Shown: piece by piece, positions 24,517 through 33,070 of the stretch | Numbering within the stretch: position 1 is the stretch's first letter | Layout: each line of letters opens with the position of its first letter | DNA from: Actinacidiphila yanglinensis | GTDB lineage: Bacteria; Actinomycetota; Actinomycetes; Streptomycetales; Streptomycetaceae | NCBI RefSeq assembly: GCF_900107965.1 | Contig: NZ_FNVU01000034.1 | Coordinates: 1 to 64,000 of the forward strand | Direction of reading: 5' to 3' | Length of the DNA stretch: 64,000 nt | Notes under the pieces: generated by a model | Database searches by the model: none | Told to the model about the DNA's origin: nothing | Seen by the model: the letters and a program-made list of their open reading frames with translations, nothing else | Made by a program: the position numbers and the translations under genes

Positions 24517-25511
24517 CGACGGCTCCTTCTGTTCCGACTGCCTCGCTGCCTCTTCTCTGCTTGCTCGGGCTCCTGCCCTTCCTCTTCCACTGGTTCCTCT
24601 GGCTCCTCTGCCTCTTCGTCGGTCTCCTCGTCCCAGTCCTCGTCCTCCTCGTCTTCCTCGTAGCCGTCCTCGGCGGCCTCGTCGTCCTCCAGCCCCTCCT
24701 CGTGGGAGCGCACGACCTCGCCGTCGCGGATCTCGCCGCGCCAGCCTTCGATGTCGTCGTCCGCGTTCAGGGTGATGTGGCGCCCGAAGTGCTTGAGGTC
24801 GAGGCGCAACCGCCTGCCCTGGGCCCGCCAGAGGTTGCCGGTCTTCTCGACGAAGCCCGCTGGGGCATATTCCACGTAGACCAGGATGCGAGTCAGGTTC
24901 GGGGCGAGTTCATGGAAGCTGACCCCGCCACGGGTGGTGCCCCGGGGACCCTCTGATGTCCACGCGATCCGCTCGTCGGGAACCATCTCCTGGATGCTGG
25001 CCTTCCAACTGCGACTGGAAGGACCGACCTTCACGTTCCAGTCGGAGGTCGTCTCGTCCTCCTTGTCGACGCTGCGGACGCCCTTGGTGAAGTCGCTGAA
25101 GTCCTCGAACTGCGCCCACTGGTCGTAGGCGGTCCGGACCGGCACACCGACGTCCACACTTTCGACGATGTTGGTGACCTTGATCTTTCCCCCCTTCCCG
25201 CCGTCCCCGTCCTCGTTGCCGAGGCCGGGGATCACGTTCTTCACCGCGCCGGTCACCTGGTCCTTGATGTCCTTCGCCTTCTGGGTGAACATCGCTTTTG
25301 CGGGGGACTCGCCCTTCAGCACACGGCTGCCGACGGCCAGCAGGCCGCCCTCGCCCTCCGCCACGTCCGTCAGCCGGTCGGTGAGGTCTCCGATCTTGTC
25401 GCTCACCTTGCCCATGAGTCGCTGGGTCAGGGAGTCCAGAAAAACGCCGAGTTCCTCACGTAGTTCGTCCAGCCCGGTAGGGCTCGTGGACGACTCGCTC
25501 TGCTTGGCCAT
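24513..25511 (-). CDS. gvpZ: Gas vesicle cluster SRPBCC protein GvpZ
   Basis: This 332-residue protein has three parts. A helical N-terminal region (about 1-100) contains LRMEL-free helices such as LREELGVFLDSLTQRLMGKV and VLKGESPAKAM. An SRPBCC domain (about 105-265) contains VESVDVGVPVRTAYDQWAQF, DERIAWTSEG and VYVEYAPAGFVEKTGN. A very acidic tail (Glu/Asp runs from about 275) ends in a basic stretch, RGSRNRRSRR. The streptomycete gas vesicle clusters carry this gene between gvpY and gvpJ; its role is unknown, with lipid- or ligand-binding suggested by the fold. The start lies 5 bp after the gvpY stop. A second partial copy begins at the left window edge. Confidence 0.82.
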   Translation of the reverse strand: MAKQSESSTSPTGLDELREELGVFLDSLTQRLMGKVSDKIGDLTDRLTDVAEGEGGLLAVGSRVLKGESPAKAMFTQKAKDIKDQVTGAVKNVIPGLGNEDGDGGKGGKIKVTNIVESVDVGVPVRTAYDQWAQFEDFSDFTKGVRSVDKEDETTSDWNVKVGPSSRSWKASIQEMVPDERIAWTSEGPRGTTRGGVSFHELAPNLTRILVYVEYAPAGFVEKTGNLWRAQGRRLRLDLKHFGRHITLNADDDIEGWRGEIRDGEVVRSHEEGLEDDEAAEDGYEEDEEDEDWDEETDEEAEEPEEPVEEEGQEPEQAEKRQRGSRNRRSRR

Positions 25512-25516
25512 GGCCG

Positions 25517-26107
25517 CTACCTTCCCTGCCGGTTCGCATGGGACGGCGACCTACCGGGCGCGGTCTTCTTGCCCGCTCTCCTGGCCGGAGCTGCCCTCCC
25601 GGAGGGCTCCTTCTTCGCCGGGACAGTCTTCTTGGCTGCCTTCTTCCGAGGTTCCGCTCGCTGGCGGGGCGCCGCCTTGCCGCCGTCCGAGCGCCGACGC
25701 GGCCGGGACTCGGCGCGGCCGTCCTTCTCCGCGTCGCCGGGCCCGTCCCCGCCCTCTTGATCTTCCTCGTCGATGTCGTCGGCGCCTTCCGGCTTTCCCC
25801 CGTCCGCACGGCCACGCTCGCGCAGCACGCCTGCCAGCGAGGACAAGCCGCGGTCCGCCGAGGCCGTGGCCGCCGACCGGACCGCGGTCAGCAGTTCTCC
25901 CGAGATCTGCTCCCGTAGATCCGCGAGTTGGGAATTCTCCCTCAGCTGTTTCAGTGCCTCGGCCGCCAGCGCTGTCGGAGTGAGGCCGAACCTGCGGCCG
26001 GCGACGAAGGTACCGACAGCGAAGATCATCTTCGCCTTCCGCGTGCGCCCGACGACGTACCCACCGGCGACCGCAGCGGTGACCACCGCCCTGGTCCTGC
26101 TGTCCAT
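25517..26107 (-). CDS. gvpY: Gas vesicle cluster protein GvpY
   Basis: This 196-residue protein has N-terminal hydrophobic stretches (VVTAAVAGGYVVGR, MIFAVGTFVAGRRFGL), a helical middle (LAAEALKQLRENSQLADLRE, ADRGLSSLAGVLRER), an acidic linker and a Lys/Ala/Arg/Pro-rich tail (EPRKKAAKKTVPAKKEPSGR) resembling histone H1 or HU tails. It is similar to the protein at 255-875. The function is not known; its place in the cluster is conserved in streptomycetes. ATG 26107 overlaps the gvpG stop (ATGA). Confidence 0.8.
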   Translation of the reverse strand: MDSRTRAVVTAAVAGGYVVGRTRKAKMIFAVGTFVAGRRFGLTPTALAAEALKQLRENSQLADLREQISGELLTAVRSAATASADRGLSSLAGVLRERGRADGGKPEGADDIDEEDQEGGDGPGDAEKDGRAESRPRRRSDGGKAAPRQRAEPRKKAAKKTVPAKKEPSGRAAPARRAGKKTAPGRSPSHANRQGR

Positions 26108-26373
26108 CAGCGAGTACCTCTCGAGTACGAAGGAGTCCGCGCGTCTCGGCGCGGAGCTTCCAGCAGGTCCAGGAGCCGTTCTTCCTCGCGCTCGAAGGTG
26201 TCGTCGTCCACCTCTCCGTCGTCATACGCACGGTTAAGAGCAACGAGTTGGGCACGGAGCACGGCGGGGTCGTACAACTCCCTTTCGGCAGCGTCGAGTA
26301 CGACGCTCGACAGCCACTCCACGCCGCGGACCGGAGCAAGTGGCAAAAGGAGCAGCCCCGAGAAGAGCCCCAT
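26107..26373 (-). CDS. gvpG: Gas vesicle protein GvpG
   Basis: This 88-residue protein reads MGLFSGLLLLPLAPVRGVEW, LNRAYDDGEVDDDTFERE and EERLLDLLEA, the classic GvpG signature. It is an accessory assembly protein with an amphipathic start. The ATG at 26373 follows the gvpF stop after 1 bp. The open frame continues 83 codons upstream through gvpF antisense-like sequence and was rejected as N-terminal extension. Confidence 0.92.
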   Translation of the reverse strand: MGLFSGLLLLPLAPVRGVEWLSSVVLDAAERELYDPAVLRAQLVALNRAYDDGEVDDDTFEREEERLLDLLEAPRRDARTPSYSRGTR

Positions 26374-26374
26374 G

Positions 26375-27103
26375 TCAGGCACCTGCCGCAGCAGGGAGAG
26401 CAGCGAAGCTGTAGCAGGGCAACGGGCCGGTGACCCGCAGCTCGACCTCCCCGGAGTGCCGGGACGCGAACTCCTCCACCACCCTGCGGAATTCGGGCAC
26501 CTGGTCCGCTGCCACAAGGAAAGAGGTGTTGCGGACACAGCCTTCGACCTCGGGGCCCGGCTGTACTTCTGCGGCGAGCGGGGTGAGAGCGGTGACCCCC
26601 TCGTCGACAGCCGCACGGGCACGCCGGGTCAGTCCGGCCATGACCGCCTCGCCGAGCCGGATGCTCGTCTCGTATCCGGGCTGCCGCCGAGCCTCCTGGC
26701 GGAACCTCTGCAGTCGAGGGTCCTGGCGCAGCAGGTCGTTGAGGCCGCTCTCGACCGTGAGCGCCTTGAGGTTCATCTCCACGCGGCCGGCCACCCGGTC
26801 CAGAGCGGCCTCGTAGGAGTCCTGCTCCGCCCGCAGCCGGGCGTCCACGCTTTCCGCGTCGGCCGCCACCACGCCGAACCGGGAGGGCAGCACCGGTCCC
26901 TCTTCTGCCAGCGCGAGGAGGACGTTCTGGTGAGCGTGCAGGTCACGTCGGCGGGCGCGGAGCCGTTCGGGGGCCGCGCTCACCACAGCGGCAAGGGACC
27001 CGGCGGCCAGTGCGCGGAGCGGAGAGGGAGGGTCCCCGACACCGCGCAGACCCGCCGGCAGGTCAACCGGGGCCCGGGTGACGCCGTAGACGTAGATGCT
27101 CAC
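26375..27103 (-). CDS. gvpF: Gas vesicle protein GvpF (GvpL/GvpF family)
   Basis: This 242-residue protein has IYVYGVTRAP at the start, LAALVS-like SLAAVVSAAPERLRAR, HQNVLLALAEEGPVLPSRFG (the family's VLPxRFG), VAGRVEMNLKA, and a C-terminal NTSFLVAADQVPEFRRVVEE with TGPLPCYSF. GvpF interacts with GvpA monomers and prevents aggregation before assembly. The start is a GTG 15 bp after the gvpA stop. Confidence 0.92.
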   Translation of the reverse strand: MSIYVYGVTRAPVDLPAGLRGVGDPPSPLRALAAGSLAAVVSAAPERLRARRRDLHAHQNVLLALAEEGPVLPSRFGVVAADAESVDARLRAEQDSYEAALDRVAGRVEMNLKALTVESGLNDLLRQDPRLQRFRQEARRQPGYETSIRLGEAVMAGLTRRARAAVDEGVTALTPLAAEVQPGPEVEGCVRNTSFLVAADQVPEFRRVVEEFASRHSGEVELRVTGPLPCYSFAALPAAAGA

Positions 27104-27118
27104 CGGGGTCGATCCTCC

Positions 27119-27577
27119 TCATCGCGATGTCTTGGCGCGGGTACGGCTCGTGCTGGTCCGTGCACCGGATCGGCTGCGGCTCGGCTTCTCCTCGGGCTCT
27201 TCCTCCGAGTCCTCTTCCTCCCCGTCCTCGTCTCCGACACCGAGGGCACCCTTGACCTTCTGGCCCACCGCGTGCGCGGCCTTCTTCGCGCCTGCTTTGC
27301 GCGCGCCGCTCGATGCGCCACCGAAGAGCTCGGGGACCGTCCTGGACTGGGAGTCCCTCTCCAGGTCCACCCGATTGCAGGCTTCGGCGAAGCGAAGGTA
27401 GGTGTCGACGCTGGCCACGACGATGCGGGCGTCGATCTTCAGGATCTCGATACCGACGAGCGACACCCGAAGGAAGACATCGATGACGATGCCCCGGTCG
27501 AGGATCAGGTCCAAGACGTCGTAGAGGGTGCCCGCGCGAGGAGGACAGACGACTTCGTCAGTGGTTATCACGGTCAC
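27119..27577 (-). CDS. gvpA: Gas vesicle structural protein GvpA
   Basis: The 152-residue GvpA has its conserved core: [40 protein letters not shown] and [16 protein letters not shown]. GvpA polymerises into the vesicle shell. Compared with the roughly 70-residue cyanobacterial protein, this one has a long C-terminal extension, first acidic ([17 protein letters not shown]) then Ser/Arg/Thr-rich, as in other streptomycete GvpA proteins. The start is a GTG; a second GTG two codons later is also possible. It lies 99 bp after gvpO, far enough for its own promoter. Confidence 0.92.
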   Translation of the reverse strand: MTVITTDEVVCPPRAGTLYDVLDLILDRGIVIDVFLRVSLVGIEILKIDARIVVASVDTYLRFAEACNRVDLERDSQSRTVPELFGGASSGARKAGAKKAAHAVGQKVKGALGVGDEDGEEEDSEEEPEEKPSRSRSGARTSTSRTRAKTSR

Positions 27578-27676
27578 GGCGGCACCGTTCCTTGGGAGTA
27601 GGGGCCTTCGGCGGTATCAGGTGGCTGGGCGGACCGGCCCGAGGAGTGGTCCTCCGCACCGGGAGATCAGGTCAGA

Positions 27677-28003
27677 TCACTGCGTGTCGGCCGAAGCACG
27701 CCAGTACCGGCGGGTGCGGCGGTAGCGGCGCAGCGAACCGTCACCGCCGAGTTCCACCTCGTACGTGGCCAGCAGGCTGGTGGTGTCCGGAATACGGCCC
27801 AGCTCCAGGACCTCGACGCCGACGAGCCAGCCGCCGTCGTCGGTCGGCGCGACCTCCGAGCAGCCCTCCACCGGGTGGTCGATCAGTTGGGTGAGGCTGC
27901 TCGCAGCACGTTCGGCGGCCTCTGCGGCATCCGAGACATGGGTGCTGCGAGCGGAGGCACGGCGAGCCGCCGGCTGCCTCTGCCGGGTCGATTTTTCAGC
28001 CAT
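27677..28003 (-). CDS. gvpO: Gas vesicle protein GvpO
   Basis: This 108-residue protein has a basic N-terminus (MAEKSTRQRQPAARRASARS), a helix AAEAAERAASSLTQLIDHPV and a beta-rich C-terminal domain GGWLVGVEVLELGRIPDTTS, LLATYEVELGGDGSLRRYRR. This is the GvpO signature. It is the first gene of the cluster; GvpO is required for vesicle formation in haloarchaea and is conserved in actinomycetes. ATG 28003 was chosen over upstream starts that add arginine-rich residues. The 280 bp upstream should hold the cluster promoter, though none was recognised. Confidence 0.9.
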   Translation of the reverse strand: MAEKSTRQRQPAARRASARSTHVSDAAEAAERAASSLTQLIDHPVEGCSEVAPTDDGGWLVGVEVLELGRIPDTTSLLATYEVELGGDGSLRRYRRTRRYWRASADTQ

Positions 28004-28284
28004 GCGTACACCTTGTGTGCGCGCCCGGCGGCCCCGCATCCGCTGCTCCACCATCAAGGCGAGGAGTGCGCGCGAGCCTCACCCACGTGGCCGCGCGATG
28101 GCCGACACCGCGCCCCCGCAGACGAGTTGGCACGCCCTCTCGGATCGCACCGGCCAACGAGGTGACGAGCCGGGCGGTGCGCAACGCGAGGGGGCACCGT
28201 CCGGCGACCTCTGGGACCCGCGGCACGACCGCGGTCCGGCCACCCGCGGCTTCGGCACTCGCGGTGGGAAGCGGGCCGGCGGGG

Positions 28285-28992
28285 TCAGTCCGTGTCGCCG
28301 CCGGGGGCACTCAGCGGACTGTCCTCGATCCGTTCCAGCAGTTCCTCGGTGGACTCGTAGACCTCCTCGGCTCCGGAGCCGCGCAGTTCCTCCCGGGTCC
28401 ATCCGCCGGTCAGCAGACCCAGGCAGCGCACGCCGGCCTTGCGGGCCGCCCGAGCATCCCATCCGGCGTCGCCCACGAACACCGCTCGACCCGCCGGCAC
28501 ACCCGCCTTCGCCAGGGCCTGCTGCACCAGGTCCGGCGCAGGCTTGCTGGACGCCACGTCATCGGCGGTCGCGACCGCGTCGATCGCGTCACCCGCGCCG
28601 AGCGCACGGATCATCACGTCCGCTTCGTTCTTCTTCGCGGAGGAGGCCAGCACTACGCGCCAGCCCCGCTCGGCGCACGCCCGCAGCAGGTCCGCCGCGC
28701 CGGGAAGCGGTGCGAGACGCGACCAGAACTGCGCGTAGAGAGCGTCATGGGCCGCGCTGAGCGCACCGTCGCCGTCCCGGTCACGGTCCTCTCCCAGCAG
28801 TTCGTCCAGCAGGTGGTCACTGCCCATGCCGATGAGACGGTGAATGCGCGACATGGTGACGTGGTGGCCGTGCTGCCGCAGTGCCTCCCACCAGGCGACG
28901 GTGTGCAGGTACACGGTGTCCATCAGCGTGCCGTCGACGTCGAACAGCACGGCACCAGCCGCATCGTCCCTGTCCGCGCTCGTCGTTGCCAT
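28285..28992 (-). CDS. HAD family phosphatase (phosphoglycolate/beta-phosphoglucomutase-like)
   Basis: This 235-residue HAD hydrolase has motif I VLFDVDGTLMDT, a cap domain (SRIHRLIGMGSDHLLDELLG), motif II in VVLASSAKKNEADV, motif III Lys in ASSKPAPDLVQQAL and motif IV VFVGDAGWDARAARKAG. It would remove phosphate from a small phosphorylated metabolite; the substrate is not clear. ATG 28992 starts MATTSADRDD just ahead of motif I. It is the first gene downstream of the gas vesicle promoter region on the same strand and is followed by other minus-strand genes upstream. Confidence 0.88.
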   Translation of the reverse strand: MATTSADRDDAAGAVLFDVDGTLMDTVYLHTVAWWEALRQHGHHVTMSRIHRLIGMGSDHLLDELLGEDRDRDGDGALSAAHDALYAQFWSRLAPLPGAADLLRACAERGWRVVLASSAKKNEADVMIRALGAGDAIDAVATADDVASSKPAPDLVQQALAKAGVPAGRAVFVGDAGWDARAARKAGVRCLGLLTGGWTREELRGSGAEEVYESTEELLERIEDSPLSAPGGDTD

Positions 28993-29086
28993 GTCGCGTC
29001 CCCTCAGCTTCTGGTGCGGATGTTCCTCGGGTATCCGGACCCGGCGACGGCATGCCCGCGGTTGCGCGGCGATCCGGCCCGGCCGC

Positions 29087-29431
29087 TCACGTACCGGGCT
29101 GCGGCGCGGGCCCGGGCTCGGGCAGCGGACCAGGCGGGGGGTTCGGGTCCGGGCCCGGCGCAGGGGGCGGCGGCGGGTCGGGCAGCGGGCTCGGCGGCAC
29201 CGGCGGAGCCGGGGGCACCGGGTCAGGTCCGCCCGGCGGCCGCACCGGGCCGGGCAGCGGCCCCGGCTCGGGTTCCGGACCCGGGCCGGGCGTCGGCGTG
29301 GGCGAGGGCGGCGCAGGCTCCCGCATCGCCGGACGCGACGACCGCGAGGCGCACGACACCCCTCGCCCGCCGGAGGAGCGCTCATCGAGAACCGGCACAC
29401 GGGCAGGCACACGATCGGGATCGATCAGCAC
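29087..29431 (-). CDS. Small proline-rich protein
   Basis: This 114-residue protein starts at a GTG with a strong GGGGAG ribosome binding site: LIDPDRVPARVPVLDERSSG, then RPAMREPAPPSPTPTPGPGP and a long run of Pro, Gly, Glu and Asp with PEPEPGPLPGP-like periodicity. No membrane segment or signal peptide was seen. The body is low-complexity, so a function cannot be given. The strong ribosome binding site and open frame argue for translation, but the G/C-rich repeat makes chance open frames likely. Confidence 0.5.
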   Translation of the reverse strand: MLIDPDRVPARVPVLDERSSGGRGVSCASRSSRPAMREPAPPSPTPTPGPGPEPEPGPLPGPVRPPGGPDPVPPAPPVPPSPLPDPPPPPAPGPDPNPPPGPLPEPGPAPQPGT

Positions 29432-29577
29432 GGTTCTCCCCTTCGTGCACGCGGAGCCGGGGTCGGGCGGATCGCCACCGTAACCGGGCAGCGCGCCCAA
29501 CTCCGGGAGTGACCTGCCCGTGCGTGTTGCCCGGCACCTGGTGATGGAACATCGAGGGCGGCCCACCCTCGGCGAGG

Positions 29578-29808
29578 TCAGCTCCGGTTGTCGGGTGCTC
29601 TGCGCGGCGCGCCCTGTTCGGGGTCGTCGTCGATGGTCTGCCACGTCCGGCCGCGTTCGGCGTCCAAATTCTGCTGGGGTGGTGCGGCACGGGTGGTGGG
29701 CGGGTCCGGGACGCGTCGTGAGCGCGCACGGCGGCTGCCGTACCAGAAGCCGCCCAGCAGGACAGCCGCGACGACAACCGCGGCGAGGACGATCAGGAAA
29801 ACGGTCAT
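29578..29808 (-). CDS. DUF6479-like small membrane protein
   Basis: This 76-residue protein has one N-terminal membrane helix (MTVFLIVLAAVVVAAVLLGG, then FWYGSRRARSRR) and a polar cytoplasmic tail with WQTIDDDPEQGAPRRAPDN. It fits the DUF6479 pattern of streptomycete single-span proteins with a Gly-x-W-x-G-x-R-R-R boundary. The function is unknown. Confidence 0.65.
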   Translation of the reverse strand: MTVFLIVLAAVVVAAVLLGGFWYGSRRARSRRVPDPPTTRAAPPQQNLDAERGRTWQTIDDDPEQGAPRRAPDNRS

Positions 29809-29947
29809 GACGCTCCGTTCACAGGGATTTTGGAGTTCCTCGAAGGGCCCGCCGCTCCGTCATGTCTCGCCCCGGGCCTGCGGGTACGGGAGGGACATGG
29901 AGCCCAGCCGCCCACGTGCCCGGAACGATCGGGAGTCGAGCCTGCGG

Positions 29948-30916
29948 TCAGGACGGTCCGCCGTCCTTGAGACGGGGCAGCACCTCGGTCCGGTAGAAGT
30001 CGAAGAACTCCTTCTGGTCCGGGCCGATCTGGTTCACGTAGACCTCGTCGAACCCGGCCTCCGCGTAGGCGCGAGCCGTGTGCACATGGTCGTCCGGGTC
30101 GTCGCCGCAGGTGACCGCGTCTGCGATCATCTCCTCGGTGACGAGGCTGCTCGCCTGCTGGAAGTGCTCGGGAGTGGGGAGGATCTGCGGCAACTCGCCC
30201 GGAAGCTGCTCGTTCGGCCAGAGCCTGTGCACCGTGCGCACCGCACGTGCGCGATCGGTGTCCCAGCACACCTTCACTCCCCCGATGACCGGCTTCGTAC
30301 CACCGCCCGCCCGCCGGAACTGCTCGACCAGTTCGGTGTCCGGGGCCATCGTCACGAAGCCGTCGCCGATCCGTCCGGCCAGTGCGGCTGCCTGCGGGCC
30401 GAAGCCGGACACGTACAGCGGCACCGGCTGCTCGGGCACGGTGTAGAGGCGGGCGTTCTGCACGGTGTAGTGACCGCCGTGGTGGGTGACCCGCTCCCCC
30501 GTCGACAGCTTCCTGATCACCTGCACCGCCTCTTCGAGCATCTCCATGCGCTCGGCCGCCTCCGGCCAGGCGTCGCCGAGGACGTGCTCGTTCAGGGCCT
30601 CGCCGCTGCCGATCCCGAACCGGAACCGGCCGCCGGTCAGCACAGCCGCGGTCGCGGCCGCCTGCGCGTTGATCGCGGGGTGCAGCCGGATCGTCGGGCA
30701 GGTCACGAGCGTGGTGACCGGCAGGGAGGTGACCTGGGAGAGCGCTCCGATCACCGACCAGACGAAGGAGCCCTGGCCCTGCTCGTCGTTCCAGGGATGG
30801 AAGTGGTCGGAGATGGCCAGCGCCTCGAAGCCGGCCTGCTCGGCCATGCGCGCCTGCTCCAGCAGTTCCCCCGGCGTGAACTCCTCCGATGACAGGAAGT
30901 ACCCGTACGCGGTCAT
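29948..30916 (-). CDS. F420-type LLM flavin-fold oxidoreductase (TIGR03557-like), second copy
   Basis: This 322-residue TIM-barrel enzyme of the same subgroup as 11946-12911 reads AISDHFHPWNDEQGQGSFVW, LVTCPTIRLHPAINAQAAAT, GRFRFGIGSGEALNEHVLGD and DEVYVNQIGPDQKEFFDFYR. These motifs are typical of F420-dependent glucose-6-phosphate dehydrogenase relatives. It begins at ATG 30916, 52 bp after the stop of the formaldehyde dehydrogenase gene, and may be co-transcribed with it. The two enzymes share the fold and landmark motifs but differ enough to have different substrates. Confidence 0.88.
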   Translation of the reverse strand: MTAYGYFLSSEEFTPGELLEQARMAEQAGFEALAISDHFHPWNDEQGQGSFVWSVIGALSQVTSLPVTTLVTCPTIRLHPAINAQAAATAAVLTGGRFRFGIGSGEALNEHVLGDAWPEAAERMEMLEEAVQVIRKLSTGERVTHHGGHYTVQNARLYTVPEQPVPLYVSGFGPQAAALAGRIGDGFVTMAPDTELVEQFRRAGGGTKPVIGGVKVCWDTDRARAVRTVHRLWPNEQLPGELPQILPTPEHFQQASSLVTEEMIADAVTCGDDPDDHVHTARAYAEAGFDEVYVNQIGPDQKEFFDFYRTEVLPRLKDGGPS

Positions 30917-30968
30917 CGCTGCTCCTCTCGGCTCGGTGGGCGGATCGCAACGGGAATGCCGCGGGTGT

Positions 30969-32111
<1,143 letters not shown>

Positions 32112-33070
32112 GGGAGGCGCTCCGTTCGTCGGATGTCGGCTGTCGGATCGACGGCGGGGACTCCGCCGGGGCCCGGGGCTCCGCCGGTGGGGGCGTTCGG
32201 GCCGGACTTCGCCGCTGGGGGCGCCAGGCCTGCTTGCCCGGCGCCGGCGGATTCGCTCCGCGCGAAGCCGCACACCGGCTTCCGGTGCGCCGGGAGCAAC
32301 GCTCCCCAGGCAGCGAATCGAGGGGACAAGCCTTGGCCAAAGCCCTCCAGCTCGCCCTCTCCCCATTCGACGGCTACCCGTGTGGCGGAGATGACACGTC
32401 AGAAACCGAACCGATCGCCCACGCCGGAATGCGAGGGGCACGCCACGCCGGGGGTCCGACGAGATCGGCCGCCAGCAAGAGCCGATACCGAAGAAGAACA
32501 CCGGCCGCACCGCCAACCGCGAACGATGTGAAGCGCCCGGCACAGATTTCAGCAGCCCACCGTCGTCAGAAGAAGCAAGCCGTCCACCGATAACGGACAC
32601 AACGCTGAACTCGTCGTATCCGCACCACCCTGGAAAGCGAAAGCGCGCTGGTGGACCTACGAGACATACGCCGCCACCACCGCCACGACCTGCGCGCAGC
32701 AGCGACGCACCCACTGGTCGAAACCCGCCTCACGTTCGGATACGACATCCCGTCTCGGCTCGCTGGCCGCCGGCCGGTTTTCCCCGCGCGGCGCCCGCTC
32801 GACAAGGGCACCGTCCTCCGGCACTGACCTCGATCGCAGGCTCGACGGACCGCCTCGGGAAAAGAACTCACATCGAAACCATCCTCGATGACCAGTCGCC
32901 CCGTAAGAAGCTGCTGGTCAGACCTTCCTCCTTGCGCATGGCGTCCTGCCGGGGGGCATGCTGTGCAGCCCGCTGGGCTGCTAAAACGCATGGACGCTTT
33001 CACTTCCGCGGGGACACCCGGCCACTCAGGGCGTTGTTATCCCAAGCGGTGCTCAGCCCCAGCGCCGTCG
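32112..33070. other. Long gene-free interval with a possible coding remnant
   Basis: Nearly 960 bp has no gene I can support. A plus-strand frame at 32609-32826 reads RTTLESESALVDLRDIRRHH, RHDLRAAATHPLVETRLTFG and YDIPSRLAGRRPVFPARRPL before a TGA. This looks protein-like, but it has no start or recognised family and could be the end of a lost gene. The rest shows lower G/C and no domain. The promoter of the formaldehyde dehydrogenase gene must be at the left end. Confidence 0.35.

Noticed and set aside
29087-29300. Possible tandem DNA repeat or CRISPR-like array in the CCGGG-rich stretch
   Set aside because: The repetition reflects Pro/Gly codons; units are irregular and there are no spacers.
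29087-29644. Longer, 185-codon version of the proline-rich protein
   Set aside because: The upstream part is arginine-rich without coding bias and overlaps the DUF6479-like gene; the GTG at 29431 has the good ribosome binding site.
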